This document shows positions 47,492 to 56,726 of a stretch of 64,000 bases of DNA, piece after piece. The notes under the pieces were generated by a model, which had not been told where the DNA came from, ran no database searches, and worked only from the letters and a program-made list of their open reading frames with translations. A program made the position numbers and the translations under genes. The DNA comes from Phenylobacterium kunshanense (GTDB taxonomy: Bacteria > Pseudomonadota > Alphaproteobacteria > Caulobacterales > Caulobacteraceae), in assembly GCF_003254525.1 (NCBI RefSeq), contig NZ_QFYS01000011.1, forward strand, positions 1 through 64,000. Direction: 5' to 3'. Within the stretch, counting starts at the first letter, position 1. Each line of letters opens with the position of its first letter.

Positions 47492-47890
47492 ATGGACGGG
47501 AGCGGGCCCGACCGGGAGCGCACCCTTCCGGACCTGATCGGGCAGTTGACGGGCGATCTGGCCGCGCTGGTCCGCAAGGAATCTCAGCTCGTCCGGGCCG
47601 AGTTCGGCGAGAAGCTGGACCAGGCCGGACGCGGCGTGAGCGGCGTGGCGGCCGGCGCCCTGCTGCTGCTGGCTGCCCTGCTGGTGCTGCTGCAGGCGCT
47701 GGTGCTCGCCCTGGCGAGCTTGGTCGGCATGGCGTGGGCCTCGCTCATCGTCGGCGTCGCGGTGGCGGCGGTCGGCTACGTGCTGATGCGCGGCGGCATG
47801 AAGGCGCTGAGTCCTGGCGGGCTGAAGCCCGACCGCTCGGCGCGACAACTCAAGAAGGACGCTGAACTTATGAAGGGAGCCCCCCGATGA
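47492..47890 (+). CDS. YqjE-like phage-holin-family (holin 3_6) membrane protein
   Basis: A 132-aa protein: N-terminal TLPDLIGQLTGDLAALVRKESQLVRAEF, a typical amphipathic helix of the Phage_holin_3_6/YqjE family, then two membrane segments (VAAGALLLLAALLVLLQALV and WASLIVGVAVAAVGYVLM). Despite the name, chromosomal members are not lysis proteins; they are stress-related membrane proteins of unclear role. Confidence 0.85.
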   Translation: MDGSGPDRERTLPDLIGQLTGDLAALVRKESQLVRAEFGEKLDQAGRGVSGVAAGALLLLAALLVLLQALVLALASLVGMAWASLIVGVAVAAVGYVLMRGGMKALSPGGLKPDRSARQLKKDAELMKGAPR

Positions 47891-48726
47891 CGAAGTCTTC
47901 CGCCGAGCTGGAGCGCGAAGTCGAGGACGCGCGCGGCCGCATCGACCAGACGGTCGAGGCGCTGAAGGACAAGATGCAACCCCGGGAACTGTTCGACGAG
48001 GCGACGAGGATGATGGGCGGCGCGAGCAACAAGGTGCTGACGACGGCGGTGGAGCAACTGCGGCAGAATCCGATCCCCATCGCCCTGATCGGCCTCGGCG
48101 TGGCGTGGCTGGCGATCGCCCAGACGCGCCGGGACCCGACGCTCGGTGGGGCGTACCCGAACGGTTACTACCCGGTGCACGAGGGCTATGACGAGGACGA
48201 GGGCCTGAAAGCCAAGGTCAAGGCGCGGGCCGAGGCGGCGAAGGCGAAGCTGTCCAGCGCCGCCCACGCGGCCAAGGACAAGCTCTCGGCCGCGAGCCAT
48301 GGCGCCGGCGACGGCGTGGCCGAGGTGCGCGGGCGGGCGTCACAGCTTGCCGGCGAGGCCCGGGCGAAGGCCGGCGAATATGGCCACATGGCCCGGCAGC
48401 GGTTCGACCAGACGCTGGACAGCGAACCGCTGGTGATCGGCGCCATCGGGCTGGCGGTCGGGGCGGCGATCGGGGCCTCCCTGCCGGCCACGCCGGTCGA
48501 GCGGCGCTACATCGGCCCCGCGCGTAGCAAGGCCGCCGAAAAGGCGAAGACGCAGCTCGGCGACCTCAAGGACGTCGCCAGCCGCGCCTATGGTCAGGTG
48601 AAGGAGGAGCTCCATCGCCAGACGGGTCCGGCGGGTGAGGGAACGACCTTGGCCCAGAAGGCCGGGGCGATCGCCGAAGCGGGCTCGCGAAAGGTCCGCG
48701 AGGAACTTTCCGGCCCGACCCACTAA
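47887..48726 (+). CDS. DUF3618 domain protein
   Basis: A 279-aa protein. The DUF3618 region is at the N-terminus (SAELEREVEDARGRIDQTVEALKDKMQP), followed by a weak membrane segment (PIALIGLGVAWLAI), long Ala/Lys/Glu helices (AKAKLSSAAHAAKDKLSAAS) and a second segment (LVIGAIGLAVGAAIGASLP). Third member of the YqjD/YqjE/DUF3618 operon; probably binds the membrane and neighbours in the operon. Function unknown. Confidence 0.88.
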   Translation: MTKSSAELEREVEDARGRIDQTVEALKDKMQPRELFDEATRMMGGASNKVLTTAVEQLRQNPIPIALIGLGVAWLAIAQTRRDPTLGGAYPNGYYPVHEGYDEDEGLKAKVKARAEAAKAKLSSAAHAAKDKLSAASHGAGDGVAEVRGRASQLAGEARAKAGEYGHMARQRFDQTLDSEPLVIGAIGLAVGAAIGASLPATPVERRYIGPARSKAAEKAKTQLGDLKDVASRAYGQVKEELHRQTGPAGEGTTLAQKAGAIAEAGSRKVREELSGPTH

Positions 48727-48743
48727 GGGCCGGCGATACGGAG

Positions 48744-48773
48744 AGGGCCGCGCGCCGCGAGGCACGCGGCCCT
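48744..48773. terminator. bidirectional hairpin terminator
   Basis: AGGGCCGCG (48744-48752) pairs with CGCGGCCCT (48765-48773), loop 12 nt, placed between the convergent DUF3618 and copB genes. Confidence 0.6.
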
Positions 48774-48780
48774 TCGCGCG

Positions 48781-49869
48781 TCAGAACCAGGCGCGGAGGC
48801 CAACGACGAAGCGGGTGTCGCTGGCGTGCTCGCCCGCGGCGCGGGCCAGATCGGCGGTGTCGCCCAGCTTGCGGTCCCAGTTCACGCCGACATAGGGCGC
48901 GAACTCGGGCGTGATCGCGTAGCGCAGTCGCAGGCCGAGTTCGAGCTTGGAGACGCCCGAGCCCACGCCCACAGCCGGGTCGTCGCTGAACGCGACGTCG
49001 GCCTCGGCGCGCGGCTCGAGGATCAAGCGCTGGGTCAGGCGCAGGTCGTACGAGGCCTCGAAGCGGGCCGAGAGGTCGCCCTTCTCCGACAGGAAGGCCG
49101 CAGCGCCGACTTCGAACCAGTAGGGCGCGAGGCCCTCAAGGCCCACCGTGGCGTAGGTGCGGCGCGGGCGGGGCTCGACGTCCTGCCGAACGCCGGCCTG
49201 GAGATTGAAGTACGGGCCGATGGCGCGCGACCCCAGGACCTGAAGCTCGGCGGATTCCAGATCGCCCGACGCCCCTTCGCCTTCGCTGCGAAGGACCAGC
49301 CGGTTCACGTCGCCGCCATACGAAAAGCGGCCCTCCCAGGCGTAGCCGTCGCCATCTCCCGAGGGGCGGTACTCGGCGGTCTCCAGCATGCCGGTGGCCC
49401 AGGACATCTCGCCATGCTCGCGGCGAAGCTGGTCGCGGGCCGCGGCCATGGCGGTGGGCGAAAAGATCTGGTCGGCCGCGTGGTCGGTCGGGACCGGCGG
49501 CGGAGGTTCGCCTCCGACTGGTCCCGTGGGCGGCGCGCCGTGCCCGGCATGCGGATCGGCGGGCATGGCGTGACCGGCGTGCGGGTCGGCCGGCGGCGCG
49601 GCGGGGGCCATCCGGTGGCCGGCGTGAGGGTCGGGTGCAGGCGTCGCCGGCATCACGTGGCCCGCGTGCGGATCGGGCGCAGTCGCGGGTGGCATGGCGT
49701 GCCCTGCGTGCGGGTCCGTCGCCGCGGGCTTGGGAGCCTCGACCGGGGGAGCCTCGGCCGGAGGCGCGTGGTGGTGCGCATGCGGATCCTGCGCGGCGGC
49801 CTCGCCGATTTCAGGGAAGGCCGCGGCGAGCAGTCCGAGGGCGAGGACAGGGCTGGCGAGGGCGGTCAT
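48781..49869 (-). CDS. copB: copper resistance protein B (outer membrane)
   Basis: A 362-aa exported protein: signal peptide; a low-complexity metal-binding region with five DPHAGH repeats plus DPHAHHH, rich in Met; and a C-terminal CopB beta-barrel (about 130-362) ending GLRAWF, with terminal Phe. It binds copper at or in the outer membrane. Its ATG overlaps the copA stop (ATGA), so it is coupled. The repeats at DNA level span about 49535-49735 and could vary in number. Confidence 0.93.
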   Translation of the reverse strand: MTALASPVLALGLLAAAFPEIGEAAAQDPHAHHHAPPAEAPPVEAPKPAATDPHAGHAMPPATAPDPHAGHVMPATPAPDPHAGHRMAPAAPPADPHAGHAMPADPHAGHGAPPTGPVGGEPPPPVPTDHAADQIFSPTAMAAARDQLRREHGEMSWATGMLETAEYRPSGDGDGYAWEGRFSYGGDVNRLVLRSEGEGASGDLESAELQVLGSRAIGPYFNLQAGVRQDVEPRPRRTYATVGLEGLAPYWFEVGAAAFLSEKGDLSARFEASYDLRLTQRLILEPRAEADVAFSDDPAVGVGSGVSKLELGLRLRYAITPEFAPYVGVNWDRKLGDTADLARAAGEHASDTRFVVGLRAWF

Positions 49870-51569
49870 GCGGCCTCTCCGTCGAGGGGGCGCACGGTCA
49901 CGACCTTGAACATCCCGGCGTGCATGTGGAGCAGCATGTGGCAGTGGAAGGCCCAGTCGCCGGGGGCGTCGGCGGTGAGGTCGAAGGTGGCCTTGCCGCC
50001 GGGCTGGACGTTGATGGTGTGCTTGCGCGGATGGTGGCCGGCGTGCCCGTTCACCAGGTCCATGAAGTGGCCGTGCAGGTGGATCGGGTGGTTCATCATG
50101 CTGTCGTTGACCAGCGTGACGCGGACCCGCTCGTTCCGGCGGAACGGGATCGGCTTGGTGATCTCGCTGAACTTCTCCCCGTCGAAGGCCCACATGAACC
50201 GTTCCATGTTGCCGGTCAGGTGGATCTCCATCGACCGCGAAGGCGGACGCGTGTCGGGATTGGGCGCCAGGGCGATCAGGTCGGCGTAGGTGAGCACCTT
50301 GCCGGGGACGCCCTCCAGACCCGTGCCGCGCTCGGCCGTCCGGTCCACCGGCATGGGCGAGATCATCTGCACGCCCGGGCCGGTCTTCACCTGCGGCGCG
50401 TTCTTCGGGTCCAGCATCGACATGGAATGGCCGCCGCCATGTCCCCCATGGCCCGACATGTCCATGCCCATGTCCTTCATGGTCAGCAGCGGCCGTTCGC
50501 GCAGAGGCGGCGCCTCGGCGGTCATGCCGGGGCGCGGCGCCAGCGTGCCGCGGGCCATGCCCGAGCGGTCGATTGCCTCGGCGACGAGGGTGAAGGCGCG
50601 GTCGTCCGTGGGCTGGACGATGACGTCGTAGGTCTCGGCGTTGGCGATCTGGAACTCGTCGACCTCGACCGGGCGCACGTCCTGGCCGTCGGCCTGCACC
50701 ACCGACAGCTTCAGTCCGGGGATGCGGACGTTGAAGATCGTCATCGAGGCGGCGTTGATGAACCGCAGCCGCACCCGCTCCCCGGGCTTGAACAGGCCGG
50801 TCCAGTTGTCCTTGGGGCCGTGGCCGTTCATCAGGAAGGTGTAGGTCGAGCCCGTGACGTCCGAGATGTCGGTCGGGTCCATGCGCATGCCGGACCACTC
50901 GACGCGGTCCTTCAGGGGCTGGTCCTTGCCGGCCAGGAGGCCCGCGACGGTCTGCTTCTGGCGGTTGAAGTAGCCGGCCTGCTTCTTGAGCTTCAGGAAC
51001 ACCTCGTGCGGGTGCATGAAGCTGTAGTCCGACAGGACGATCACGTGCTCGCGGTCATAGGGCGCGGGCTCGGCGCCCTTGGGGTCGATGACCAGCGGGG
51101 CGTAGTGGCCGACCAGCTCCTGCAGGCCGGAGTGCGAGTGGTACCAGTAGGTGCCCGCATGCAGGATCGGGAACTCGTAGACGAACGTCTCGCCGGGCTT
51201 GATGCCGGGAAAGCTGACACCCGGCACGCCGTCCATCTGGAAGGGCACGAGCAGGCCGTGCCAGTGGATCGAGGTGTCCTCGTCGGTCAGGCGGTTGGTC
51301 ACCTTCAGGCGGACGTTCTGGCCTTCCTTGAGGCGGATCAACGGGCCGGGGACCGTGCCGTTGATGGCGATCCCGTGGCCCTTGCGACCATCGAGCGTGA
51401 GGTGGGTGTGGTCGATGGTGAGGGCGATCTCCTCGCCCATGAGCGCCTGCGGGCGAGCGAGGCCCAGGGTCTGGCTGCGGGCCCAGGCGGGGAGCAGGCC
51501 GGCGCCGGCGAGGGCCGCGCCGCCTGCGAGGATCTGTCGTCGGTGAAAGTCGATTGCGCGGGGGCGCAT
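49866..51569 (-). CDS. copA: periplasmic multicopper oxidase CopA
   Basis: A 567-aa multicopper oxidase with a twin-arginine signal (HRRQILAGGAALAGAG). All four copper-binding blocks are seen: SIHWHG, YHSHSG, HPIHLHGHF and FHCHMLLHMHAGM (type 1 Cys-His and axial Met). A Met/His-rich insert (MGMDMSGHGGHGGGHSMSM) sits mid-protein. It oxidises Cu(I) to the less toxic Cu(II) in the periplasm. ATG 51569 fits the Tat signal. First gene of copA-copB, divergent from the PepSY gene 67 bp away. Confidence 0.96.
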   Translation of the reverse strand: MRPRAIDFHRRQILAGGAALAGAGLLPAWARSQTLGLARPQALMGEEIALTIDHTHLTLDGRKGHGIAINGTVPGPLIRLKEGQNVRLKVTNRLTDEDTSIHWHGLLVPFQMDGVPGVSFPGIKPGETFVYEFPILHAGTYWYHSHSGLQELVGHYAPLVIDPKGAEPAPYDREHVIVLSDYSFMHPHEVFLKLKKQAGYFNRQKQTVAGLLAGKDQPLKDRVEWSGMRMDPTDISDVTGSTYTFLMNGHGPKDNWTGLFKPGERVRLRFINAASMTIFNVRIPGLKLSVVQADGQDVRPVEVDEFQIANAETYDVIVQPTDDRAFTLVAEAIDRSGMARGTLAPRPGMTAEAPPLRERPLLTMKDMGMDMSGHGGHGGGHSMSMLDPKNAPQVKTGPGVQMISPMPVDRTAERGTGLEGVPGKVLTYADLIALAPNPDTRPPSRSMEIHLTGNMERFMWAFDGEKFSEITKPIPFRRNERVRVTLVNDSMMNHPIHLHGHFMDLVNGHAGHHPRKHTINVQPGGKATFDLTADAPGDWAFHCHMLLHMHAGMFKVVTVRPLDGEAA

Positions 51570-51636
51570 GAGGAATCCTGGTCTAGGTTCGGGGGGAGTC
51601 GTGCGCCGGTGCGGCGCATGGGCGGGGGAGATCGGG

Positions 51637-52362
51637 ATGCTTCGCTGGTCGACGCAGATCCATAAGTGGCTGGCGCTGGTGGTCGGCCTCCAGGTGCTGG
51701 GCTGGGTGCTGGGCGGCCTGGTGATGACCGCCATCCCGATCCAGACGGTGCGCGGCGAGCACCATGTGGCGAAGTTCCGCCCCGACCCGCTGCCGGCCGA
51801 GGGCGTGATGGGCTACGCGGTCGCCGCGGCGACGCTGGGCGTCGAGCCGGTGGAGGCCGCCCTGAAGTCCACACTCCGCGGTCCCATGTGGGTGCTGAAG
51901 GACGCCGACGGAAGAAGCCATGTCGTCGATGCGCGGACCGGCCGGCATCCTGCGCCGCTGCCGGCAGCTGAGGCGCGCCTGCTGGCCGGCGTGCAGTACC
52001 AGGGCGCGGGACGGCCGACGACGGTGCGCTGGTTCGCGGAGGCTCCGGAGGAGACGGGCAAGTCCGGTCCGCTGTGGCGTGTCGACTTCGACGACGCCGA
52101 GAAGACCAGCTTCTACGTCTCGCCCGAGACCGGCGAGGTGGTCAGCCGCAGGTCCGACGTGTGGCGGCTCTACGACCTCTTCTGGCGGATTCATATTCTG
52201 GACTTTCGGGACGGCGATGATTTCAACCACCCGGTGCTGATCGGCCTCGCGGCCCTGACCCTGCCGGTCGTGGTGACCGGACTGATCCTGCTGTGGATCC
52301 GGCTGGCGCGAGACCTCAGGATGCTGCGGGCGAGGCGGAGAACCGGCGCGCCCGCAGCCTGA
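51637..52362 (+). CDS. PepSY domain membrane protein
   Basis: A 241-aa protein: membrane helix 1 (KWLALVVGLQVLGWVLGGLV), a periplasmic PepSY-like domain (about 60-180), and helix 2 (LIGLAALTLPVVVTGLILLW) with a cytoplasmic basic tail. PepSY proteins near copper or siderophore genes are thought to act in metal handling or in metal-reductase-like electron transfer; here it lacks the haem-binding His set of full reductases. GGGGGAG precedes ATG 51637. Confidence 0.85.
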   Translation: MLRWSTQIHKWLALVVGLQVLGWVLGGLVMTAIPIQTVRGEHHVAKFRPDPLPAEGVMGYAVAAATLGVEPVEAALKSTLRGPMWVLKDADGRSHVVDARTGRHPAPLPAAEARLLAGVQYQGAGRPTTVRWFAEAPEETGKSGPLWRVDFDDAEKTSFYVSPETGEVVSRRSDVWRLYDLFWRIHILDFRDGDDFNHPVLIGLAALTLPVVVTGLILLWIRLARDLRMLRARRRTGAPAA

Positions 52363-52367
52363 TCCGG

Positions 52368-52622
52368 CTAGTGCTTGTGCTCGGGCGCCGCCGGGGCCGG
52401 CGTCGCGGGCTTGGGCGTGTCGGGCTTGTGGGCGCCGTCGGCGTGGCCGCCGTGATGACCCTTGTGACCGTCCTTGTGGCCGTCCTTCATCTTGTCGCAG
52501 GCGCATTCGGACTTGCCGTCGGCCGGCTTGTCCTTGCAGCCGTCGGGGCCGCAGGCGAGGGCGGCGCCGCCGGCGAGGCTGAGGCTCAGGGCGAGGGCGG
52601 CGGTGGTGAGGAGATGGGTCAT
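52368..52622 (-). CDS. periplasmic His/Cys-rich small protein
   Basis: An 84-aa exported protein: signal peptide to about residue 23, Cys at 24, 29, 40 and 42, then KDGHKDGHKGHHGGH and a Pro/Ala tail ending EHKH. A likely copper or other metal chelator. It follows csoR by 26 bp on the same strand, so it should be induced together with it. No named family. Confidence 0.75.
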   Translation of the reverse strand: MTHLLTTAALALSLSLAGGAALACGPDGCKDKPADGKSECACDKMKDGHKDGHKGHHGGHADGAHKPDTPKPATPAPAAPEHKH

Positions 52623-52648
52623 CTGTCGGATCCTTCCAGAATGCGCGG

Positions 52649-52924
52649 TCAGCGCGTGGCGCGTTCGAGAAGCTGGATCAGCTCGGCCGCCTTCTGGCGC
52701 TGCTCGTCCCGGTCGCCGGACACGATCGCGCCTTCGATACAGTGGCCGAGGTGGTCGCGCAGCATCTCAGTCTCGACCTTGCCCAGGGCGGCGCGGACCG
52801 CCTGGATCTGGGTCAGGACATCGATGCAGTAGCGGTCTTCCTCGACCATGCGGGCGATGCCGCCCACCTGACCCTGGATGCGGTTCAGGCGGTTGAGCAG
52901 CCGATCCTTGTTCTCGCGCTTCAT
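52649..52924 (-). CDS. csoR: CsoR-type copper-sensing repressor
   Basis: A 91-aa all-helical repressor of the CsoR/RcnR family. The Cu(I) triad is present: Cys33 (RYCIDV), His58 and Cys62 (DHLGHC), with the same spacing as in Mycobacterium CsoR. Cu(I) binding releases DNA. The three operator-like boxes just upstream (52939-53006) imply control of its own gene and the divergent P-type ATPase. Confidence 0.93.
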   Translation of the reverse strand: MKRENKDRLLNRLNRIQGQVGGIARMVEEDRYCIDVLTQIQAVRAALGKVETEMLRDHLGHCIEGAIVSGDRDEQRQKAAELIQLLERATR

Positions 52925-52938
52925 GGGGGTGGAGCATA

Positions 52939-53006
52939 TACCCACCCGGGGTAATTGCAATATGCCCAGGTAGGGTATATTTGCCTGTATGCCCCTCGGG
53001 GGTATA
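52939..53006. promoter_or_regulatory. three CsoR-type operators in the csoR/ATPase divergent region
   Basis: TACCCACCCGGGGTA (52939-52953), ATGCCCAGGTAGGGTAT (52962-52978) and TATGCCCCTCGGGGGTATA (52988-53006) are three dyads with the TACCC/GGGTA-type arms and GC cores typical of CsoR sites. They are about 25 bp apart centre to centre, on nearly the same helical face, between the two divergent genes. Confidence 0.75.
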
Positions 53007-53029
53007 TTGAGACTTGCAGGAGGCCAACC

Positions 53030-55456
53030 ATGGCCGGGCGACATAGCCACGATCACGAACACCATCATCACGATCACGCCGTAGAGAGCGCGTGTTGCGG
53101 GGGCGAGAGCGCGCCCAAGTCGACGGGGGAGGGCGCCTGCTGTGCGACCGCTCATGGCGCCGGCCCCGCCAAGGTGATCGACCCCGTCTGCGACATGACC
53201 GTCGACCCGGCGACGACCGCCCATCGTGCGGACCACGCCGGCCAGGACTTCCACTTCTGCTCGGCCGGCTGCCGGACCAAGTTCGTCGCCGATCCGGAGC
53301 GGTACCTGGACAAGGACCGGGCGCCGCCGCCCCCGGCGCCGCCGGGCACGATCTACACCTGCCCCATGCATCCGGAGATCCGGCAGGAAGGGCCCGGGAG
53401 CTGCCCGATCTGCGGCATGGCGCTGGAGCCTGAGCTGGTTACGGCGGAGGCGCCGCCGAACCACGAGCTGATCGACTTCACGCGCCGGTTCTGGGTGGGC
53501 CTGGCCTTCGCCCTGCCGGTGCTGGTTCTGGAGATGGGCGGGCACCTGTTCGACCTGCACCGCTTCGTCACGCCGCAGACGTCCAACTGGCTGCAGTTCG
53601 TGCTGGCGACGCCGGTGGTGCTGTGGTCGGGCTGGCCGTTCTTCGAGCGGGGCTGGCGCTCGCTGGTCACGCGTAACCTCAACATGTTCACGCTGATCGC
53701 CATCGGGGTCGGCGTCGCGTTCCTCTACAGCGTGGTCGCGACGCTGGCGCCGGGGATCTTCCCGCACGCCTTCCAGCGCCATGACGGCAGCGTCCCGATC
53801 TATTTCGAGGCCGCGGCGGTGATCACGGTGCTGGTCCTGCTGGGCCAGCTTCTGGAGCTTCGGGCCCGCGAGCAGACCTCGGGCGCGATCCGCGCGCTGC
53901 TGGACCTGGCGCCGAAGACGGCGCGGCGGGTCCGGGACGACGGCACGGACGAGGAGGTCACCCTGGACCTCATCCACGCGGGCGATCGGCTGCGCGTACG
54001 GCCGGGCGAGAAGGTTCCCGTGGACGGCGAAGTGCTGGAAGGCCGGGTTTCGATCGACGAATCCATGGTGACCGGCGAGTCCATGCCGGTGACCAAGGAG
54101 CCCGGCGCCAAGGTGGTGGGCGGCTCGATCAACAAGACCGGCTCGTTCGTCATGCGGGCCGAGAAGGTGGGCGCAGAGACCCTCCTGTCACAGATCGTCC
54201 AGATGGTGGCGCAGGCGCAGCGCAGCCGAGCGCCGATCCAGCGGATGGCCGACCGGGTCTCCGGCTGGTTCGTGCCGGCGGTGATGGCCGTCGCCACGCT
54301 GGCGTTCGTCGGCTGGGCCCTGTTCGCGACGAGCGCGGGGCTGTCGTTCGGCCTGATCGCCGCGGTCTCGGTGCTGATCATCGCCTGTCCCTGTGCTCTG
54401 GGGCTGGCGACGCCGATCTCGATCATGGTCGGCGTGGGACGGGGCGCGCAGGCGGGCGTGCTGATCAAGAATGCCGAGGCGCTGGAGCGCTTCGAGACCA
54501 TCGACACCCTGGTGGTGGACAAGACCGGCACCCTGACCGAGGGCCGGCCGGCGGTGACGGCGATCCGTCCGGTGGGCGGGCTGGACGAAGGCGAGGCCCT
54601 GCGGCTGGCCGCCAGCCTGGAGCGGGGCAGCGAGCATCCACTGGCCGACGCCATCGTGCGGGCGGCTGGCGAGCGGAGCCTGAAGCTCTCGGAGCCCGAG
54701 GCGTTCGACTCCCCGGTCGGCAAGGGCGTGGAAGGCGTCGTCGACGGGCGCCTGGTGGCCCTGGGTTCCAGCCGGTTCCTGGCCGAGAAGCGCGTCGACC
54801 TCGCCGGCCTGGAAGCCGAGGCCGACGCCCTGCGCGCCGACGGCGCCACGGCGATCTTCATGGCAGTGGACGGCCGTGCGGCGGCGATCTTCGCTATCGC
54901 CGACCCCGTGAAGGCCACCACGCCCGAGGCCGTCCGGGCCCTCAAGGCCGAGGGCGTGCGGTTGGTGATGATGACCGGCGACAACCGCACCACGGCCCTG
55001 GCGGTCGCCCGGCGGCTCGGCATCGACGAGGTGGAGGCTGAGGTGCTGCCGCAGGACAAGGCGGCGGTGGTCCAGAAGCTGCGGGCCGAAGGGCGGCGGG
55101 TGGCCATGGCGGGCGACGGGGTCAACGACGCCCCGGCGCTGGCGGCGGCCGACGTGGGCGTGGCCATGGGCGCGGGCGCCGACGTGGCGATCGAGAGCGC
55201 CGGGGTCACCCTGCTGAAGGGCGACCTGCAGGGTCTGGTGAAGGCCCGGCGGCTGTCGCGCGCGGTGATGCGCAACATCCGCCAGAACCTGTTCTTCGCC
55301 TTTGTCTACAATCTGGCCGGCGTGCCGATCGCGGCGGGGGTGCTGTATCCGGTGTTCGGCTGGCTGCTCTCGCCCCAGATCGCGGCGGCGGCGATGGCGC
55401 TGTCCAGCGTCAGCGTGGTGGGCAACGCGCTGCGCCTGCGGGGCGTGCGGCTGTAG
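53030..55456 (+). CDS. copper-translocating P1B-type ATPase
   Basis: An 808-aa copper exporter. The N-terminus is unusual: [12 protein letters not shown] (6-17), Cys pairs, a YHS domain (about 49-93, DPVCDM...HFCSAGC) and a heavy-metal-binding motif (about 106-131, YTCPMHPEI...CPICGM) in place of classical CxxC HMA domains. The core has [10 protein letters not shown] (about 452), DKTGTLT (Asp about 497), SEHPLADAI (about 534) and [10 protein letters not shown] (about 694). It exports Cu(I). ATG 53030 follows GGAGG. Divergent from csoR. Confidence 0.95.
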   Translation: MAGRHSHDHEHHHHDHAVESACCGGESAPKSTGEGACCATAHGAGPAKVIDPVCDMTVDPATTAHRADHAGQDFHFCSAGCRTKFVADPERYLDKDRAPPPPAPPGTIYTCPMHPEIRQEGPGSCPICGMALEPELVTAEAPPNHELIDFTRRFWVGLAFALPVLVLEMGGHLFDLHRFVTPQTSNWLQFVLATPVVLWSGWPFFERGWRSLVTRNLNMFTLIAIGVGVAFLYSVVATLAPGIFPHAFQRHDGSVPIYFEAAAVITVLVLLGQLLELRAREQTSGAIRALLDLAPKTARRVRDDGTDEEVTLDLIHAGDRLRVRPGEKVPVDGEVLEGRVSIDESMVTGESMPVTKEPGAKVVGGSINKTGSFVMRAEKVGAETLLSQIVQMVAQAQRSRAPIQRMADRVSGWFVPAVMAVATLAFVGWALFATSAGLSFGLIAAVSVLIIACPCALGLATPISIMVGVGRGAQAGVLIKNAEALERFETIDTLVVDKTGTLTEGRPAVTAIRPVGGLDEGEALRLAASLERGSEHPLADAIVRAAGERSLKLSEPEAFDSPVGKGVEGVVDGRLVALGSSRFLAEKRVDLAGLEAEADALRADGATAIFMAVDGRAAAIFAIADPVKATTPEAVRALKAEGVRLVMMTGDNRTTALAVARRLGIDEVEAEVLPQDKAAVVQKLRAEGRRVAMAGDGVNDAPALAAADVGVAMGAGADVAIESAGVTLLKGDLQGLVKARRLSRAVMRNIRQNLFFAFVYNLAGVPIAAGVLYPVFGWLLSPQIAAAAMALSSVSVVGNALRLRGVRL

Positions 55457-56677
55457 CTAGGCCGGAGGCGCGCCCGTCCGGGCGCGCCTTGCCGCCTCGG
55501 CCCCGAGCCAGGCGGCCGGCAACATGAAGACGGCGGCGAAGACGATCGGCGCCCAGGGGCCGACGCCCGAGAACAGGGCTCCGCCGAAGACCGGACCGAT
55601 CACCCGCGCGAGCGAGCCGGAGGCGCTGGCCGCCCCGAGGACAGCGCCCTGCCGGTCGGGATCGGTCGCATGGGACACGATGGCGGTGCCGGCCGGTTGC
55701 CACAGCGCGTGGCCCACGACCGAGGCGGTGAGCATGACCGCGGCCAGCCAGCCCCAGGGCGACGCCGCCATGCCGACCAGGCATACGGCCGCGAAGACCA
55801 GGCCGATAACGATGGTAGGTCCTTCGCCGACGCGGCGGACGAAGGCGCCGGCGACCAGCCCCTGGGTCGTTGCGGCGGCGATGCCCGTGCCGGCCATGAC
55901 CAGGCCCACGTCGCGTGGTCCCCAGCCGAACCGCGCCTCGGCCCACAGGCCGAGGACCGCCCACATGGCCGACGAGGCGAAGAAGCCGAAAAAGATCACG
56001 CCGAACGCGCGGGACAGGGTGGGATGACGAAGCGAGGCGCCCAGGGCCTCGAACGGGTTTCGGCGACCACCTGCGGCGGCGCCCGCCCGCCGGCTCTCCC
56101 TGACGAAGGCAAGGATCCCGATGATGGCGAAGACGCAGAGCACGGCGGCCAGGATGAGCGGCGGGCGGAAACCGGCGGCGCCCAGGTCGGGCCGCGCCAT
56201 CAGCCCGCCCAGGGCCGGGCCGACCACGAATCCAACCCCGAAGGCCGATCCGATGAGACCCAGCCGGCCGGCCAGCTTCGCCGGCGGCGAGACGTCGACG
56301 ATGTAGCCCTGGATGACCGACATGTTGCCGGAGAAGAACCCGGCGGCGAACCGCACCAGCACGGCGATCCAGATGCCGGGCGAGAAGGCCAGCGCCAGGT
56401 ATCCGATCGCCGAACCGACGATCGTGACGAGCAGGATGGGTCGCCGCCCGACCCGGTCGGAAAGACGGCCCCAGACCAGCTCACCAAGGAACTGACCCGC
56501 CGAATAGACCGAGAAAAGCAGGGTCACCTGCCAAGGCGCCGCGTCGAACGCGGTCGCGAAGAAGGGCAGGAGGGGGATCACGACCCCGAAGCCGATCAGG
56601 CTGAGGAAGACGAGCAGAAGCAGCACCGGGACGGCGCCCGGCGCTGCTGTCTGACTTCCTGGTTCGCTCCGGCTCAC
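55457..56677 (-). CDS. TetA-like MFS drug transporter
   Basis: A 406-aa inner-membrane MFS efflux protein of the tetracycline-type group: motif A GRLSDRVGRRPI, GFGVVIPLLPFFA in helix 1, and GYIVDVSPPAKLAGRLGLIGSAFGVGFVVGP in the helix 4-5 region (motif C type). It converges with the copper ATPase gene without a gap. The substrate is unknown; resistance to tetracycline should not be assumed. Confidence 0.88.
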   Translation of the reverse strand: MSRSEPGSQTAAPGAVPVLLLLVFLSLIGFGVVIPLLPFFATAFDAAPWQVTLLFSVYSAGQFLGELVWGRLSDRVGRRPILLVTIVGSAIGYLALAFSPGIWIAVLVRFAAGFFSGNMSVIQGYIVDVSPPAKLAGRLGLIGSAFGVGFVVGPALGGLMARPDLGAAGFRPPLILAAVLCVFAIIGILAFVRESRRAGAAAGGRRNPFEALGASLRHPTLSRAFGVIFFGFFASSAMWAVLGLWAEARFGWGPRDVGLVMAGTGIAAATTQGLVAGAFVRRVGEGPTIVIGLVFAAVCLVGMAASPWGWLAAVMLTASVVGHALWQPAGTAIVSHATDPDRQGAVLGAASASGSLARVIGPVFGGALFSGVGPWAPIVFAAVFMLPAAWLGAEAARRARTGAPPA

Positions 56678-56726
56678 CCGTCCGGCTTAGACCGGTCCGG
56701 CGGCGGCCTCCAGTGCAGAGGCGAGG

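Noticed and set aside
45032-47848. 938-codon minus-strand frame upstream of the M28 peptidase
   Set aside because: The extension beyond 46678 lies antisense to two good plus-strand genes, and a signal peptide marks the real start.
49535-49735. Regular repeats as a possible CRISPR array
   Set aside because: They are in-frame DPHAGH codons within copB, with no constant spacers.
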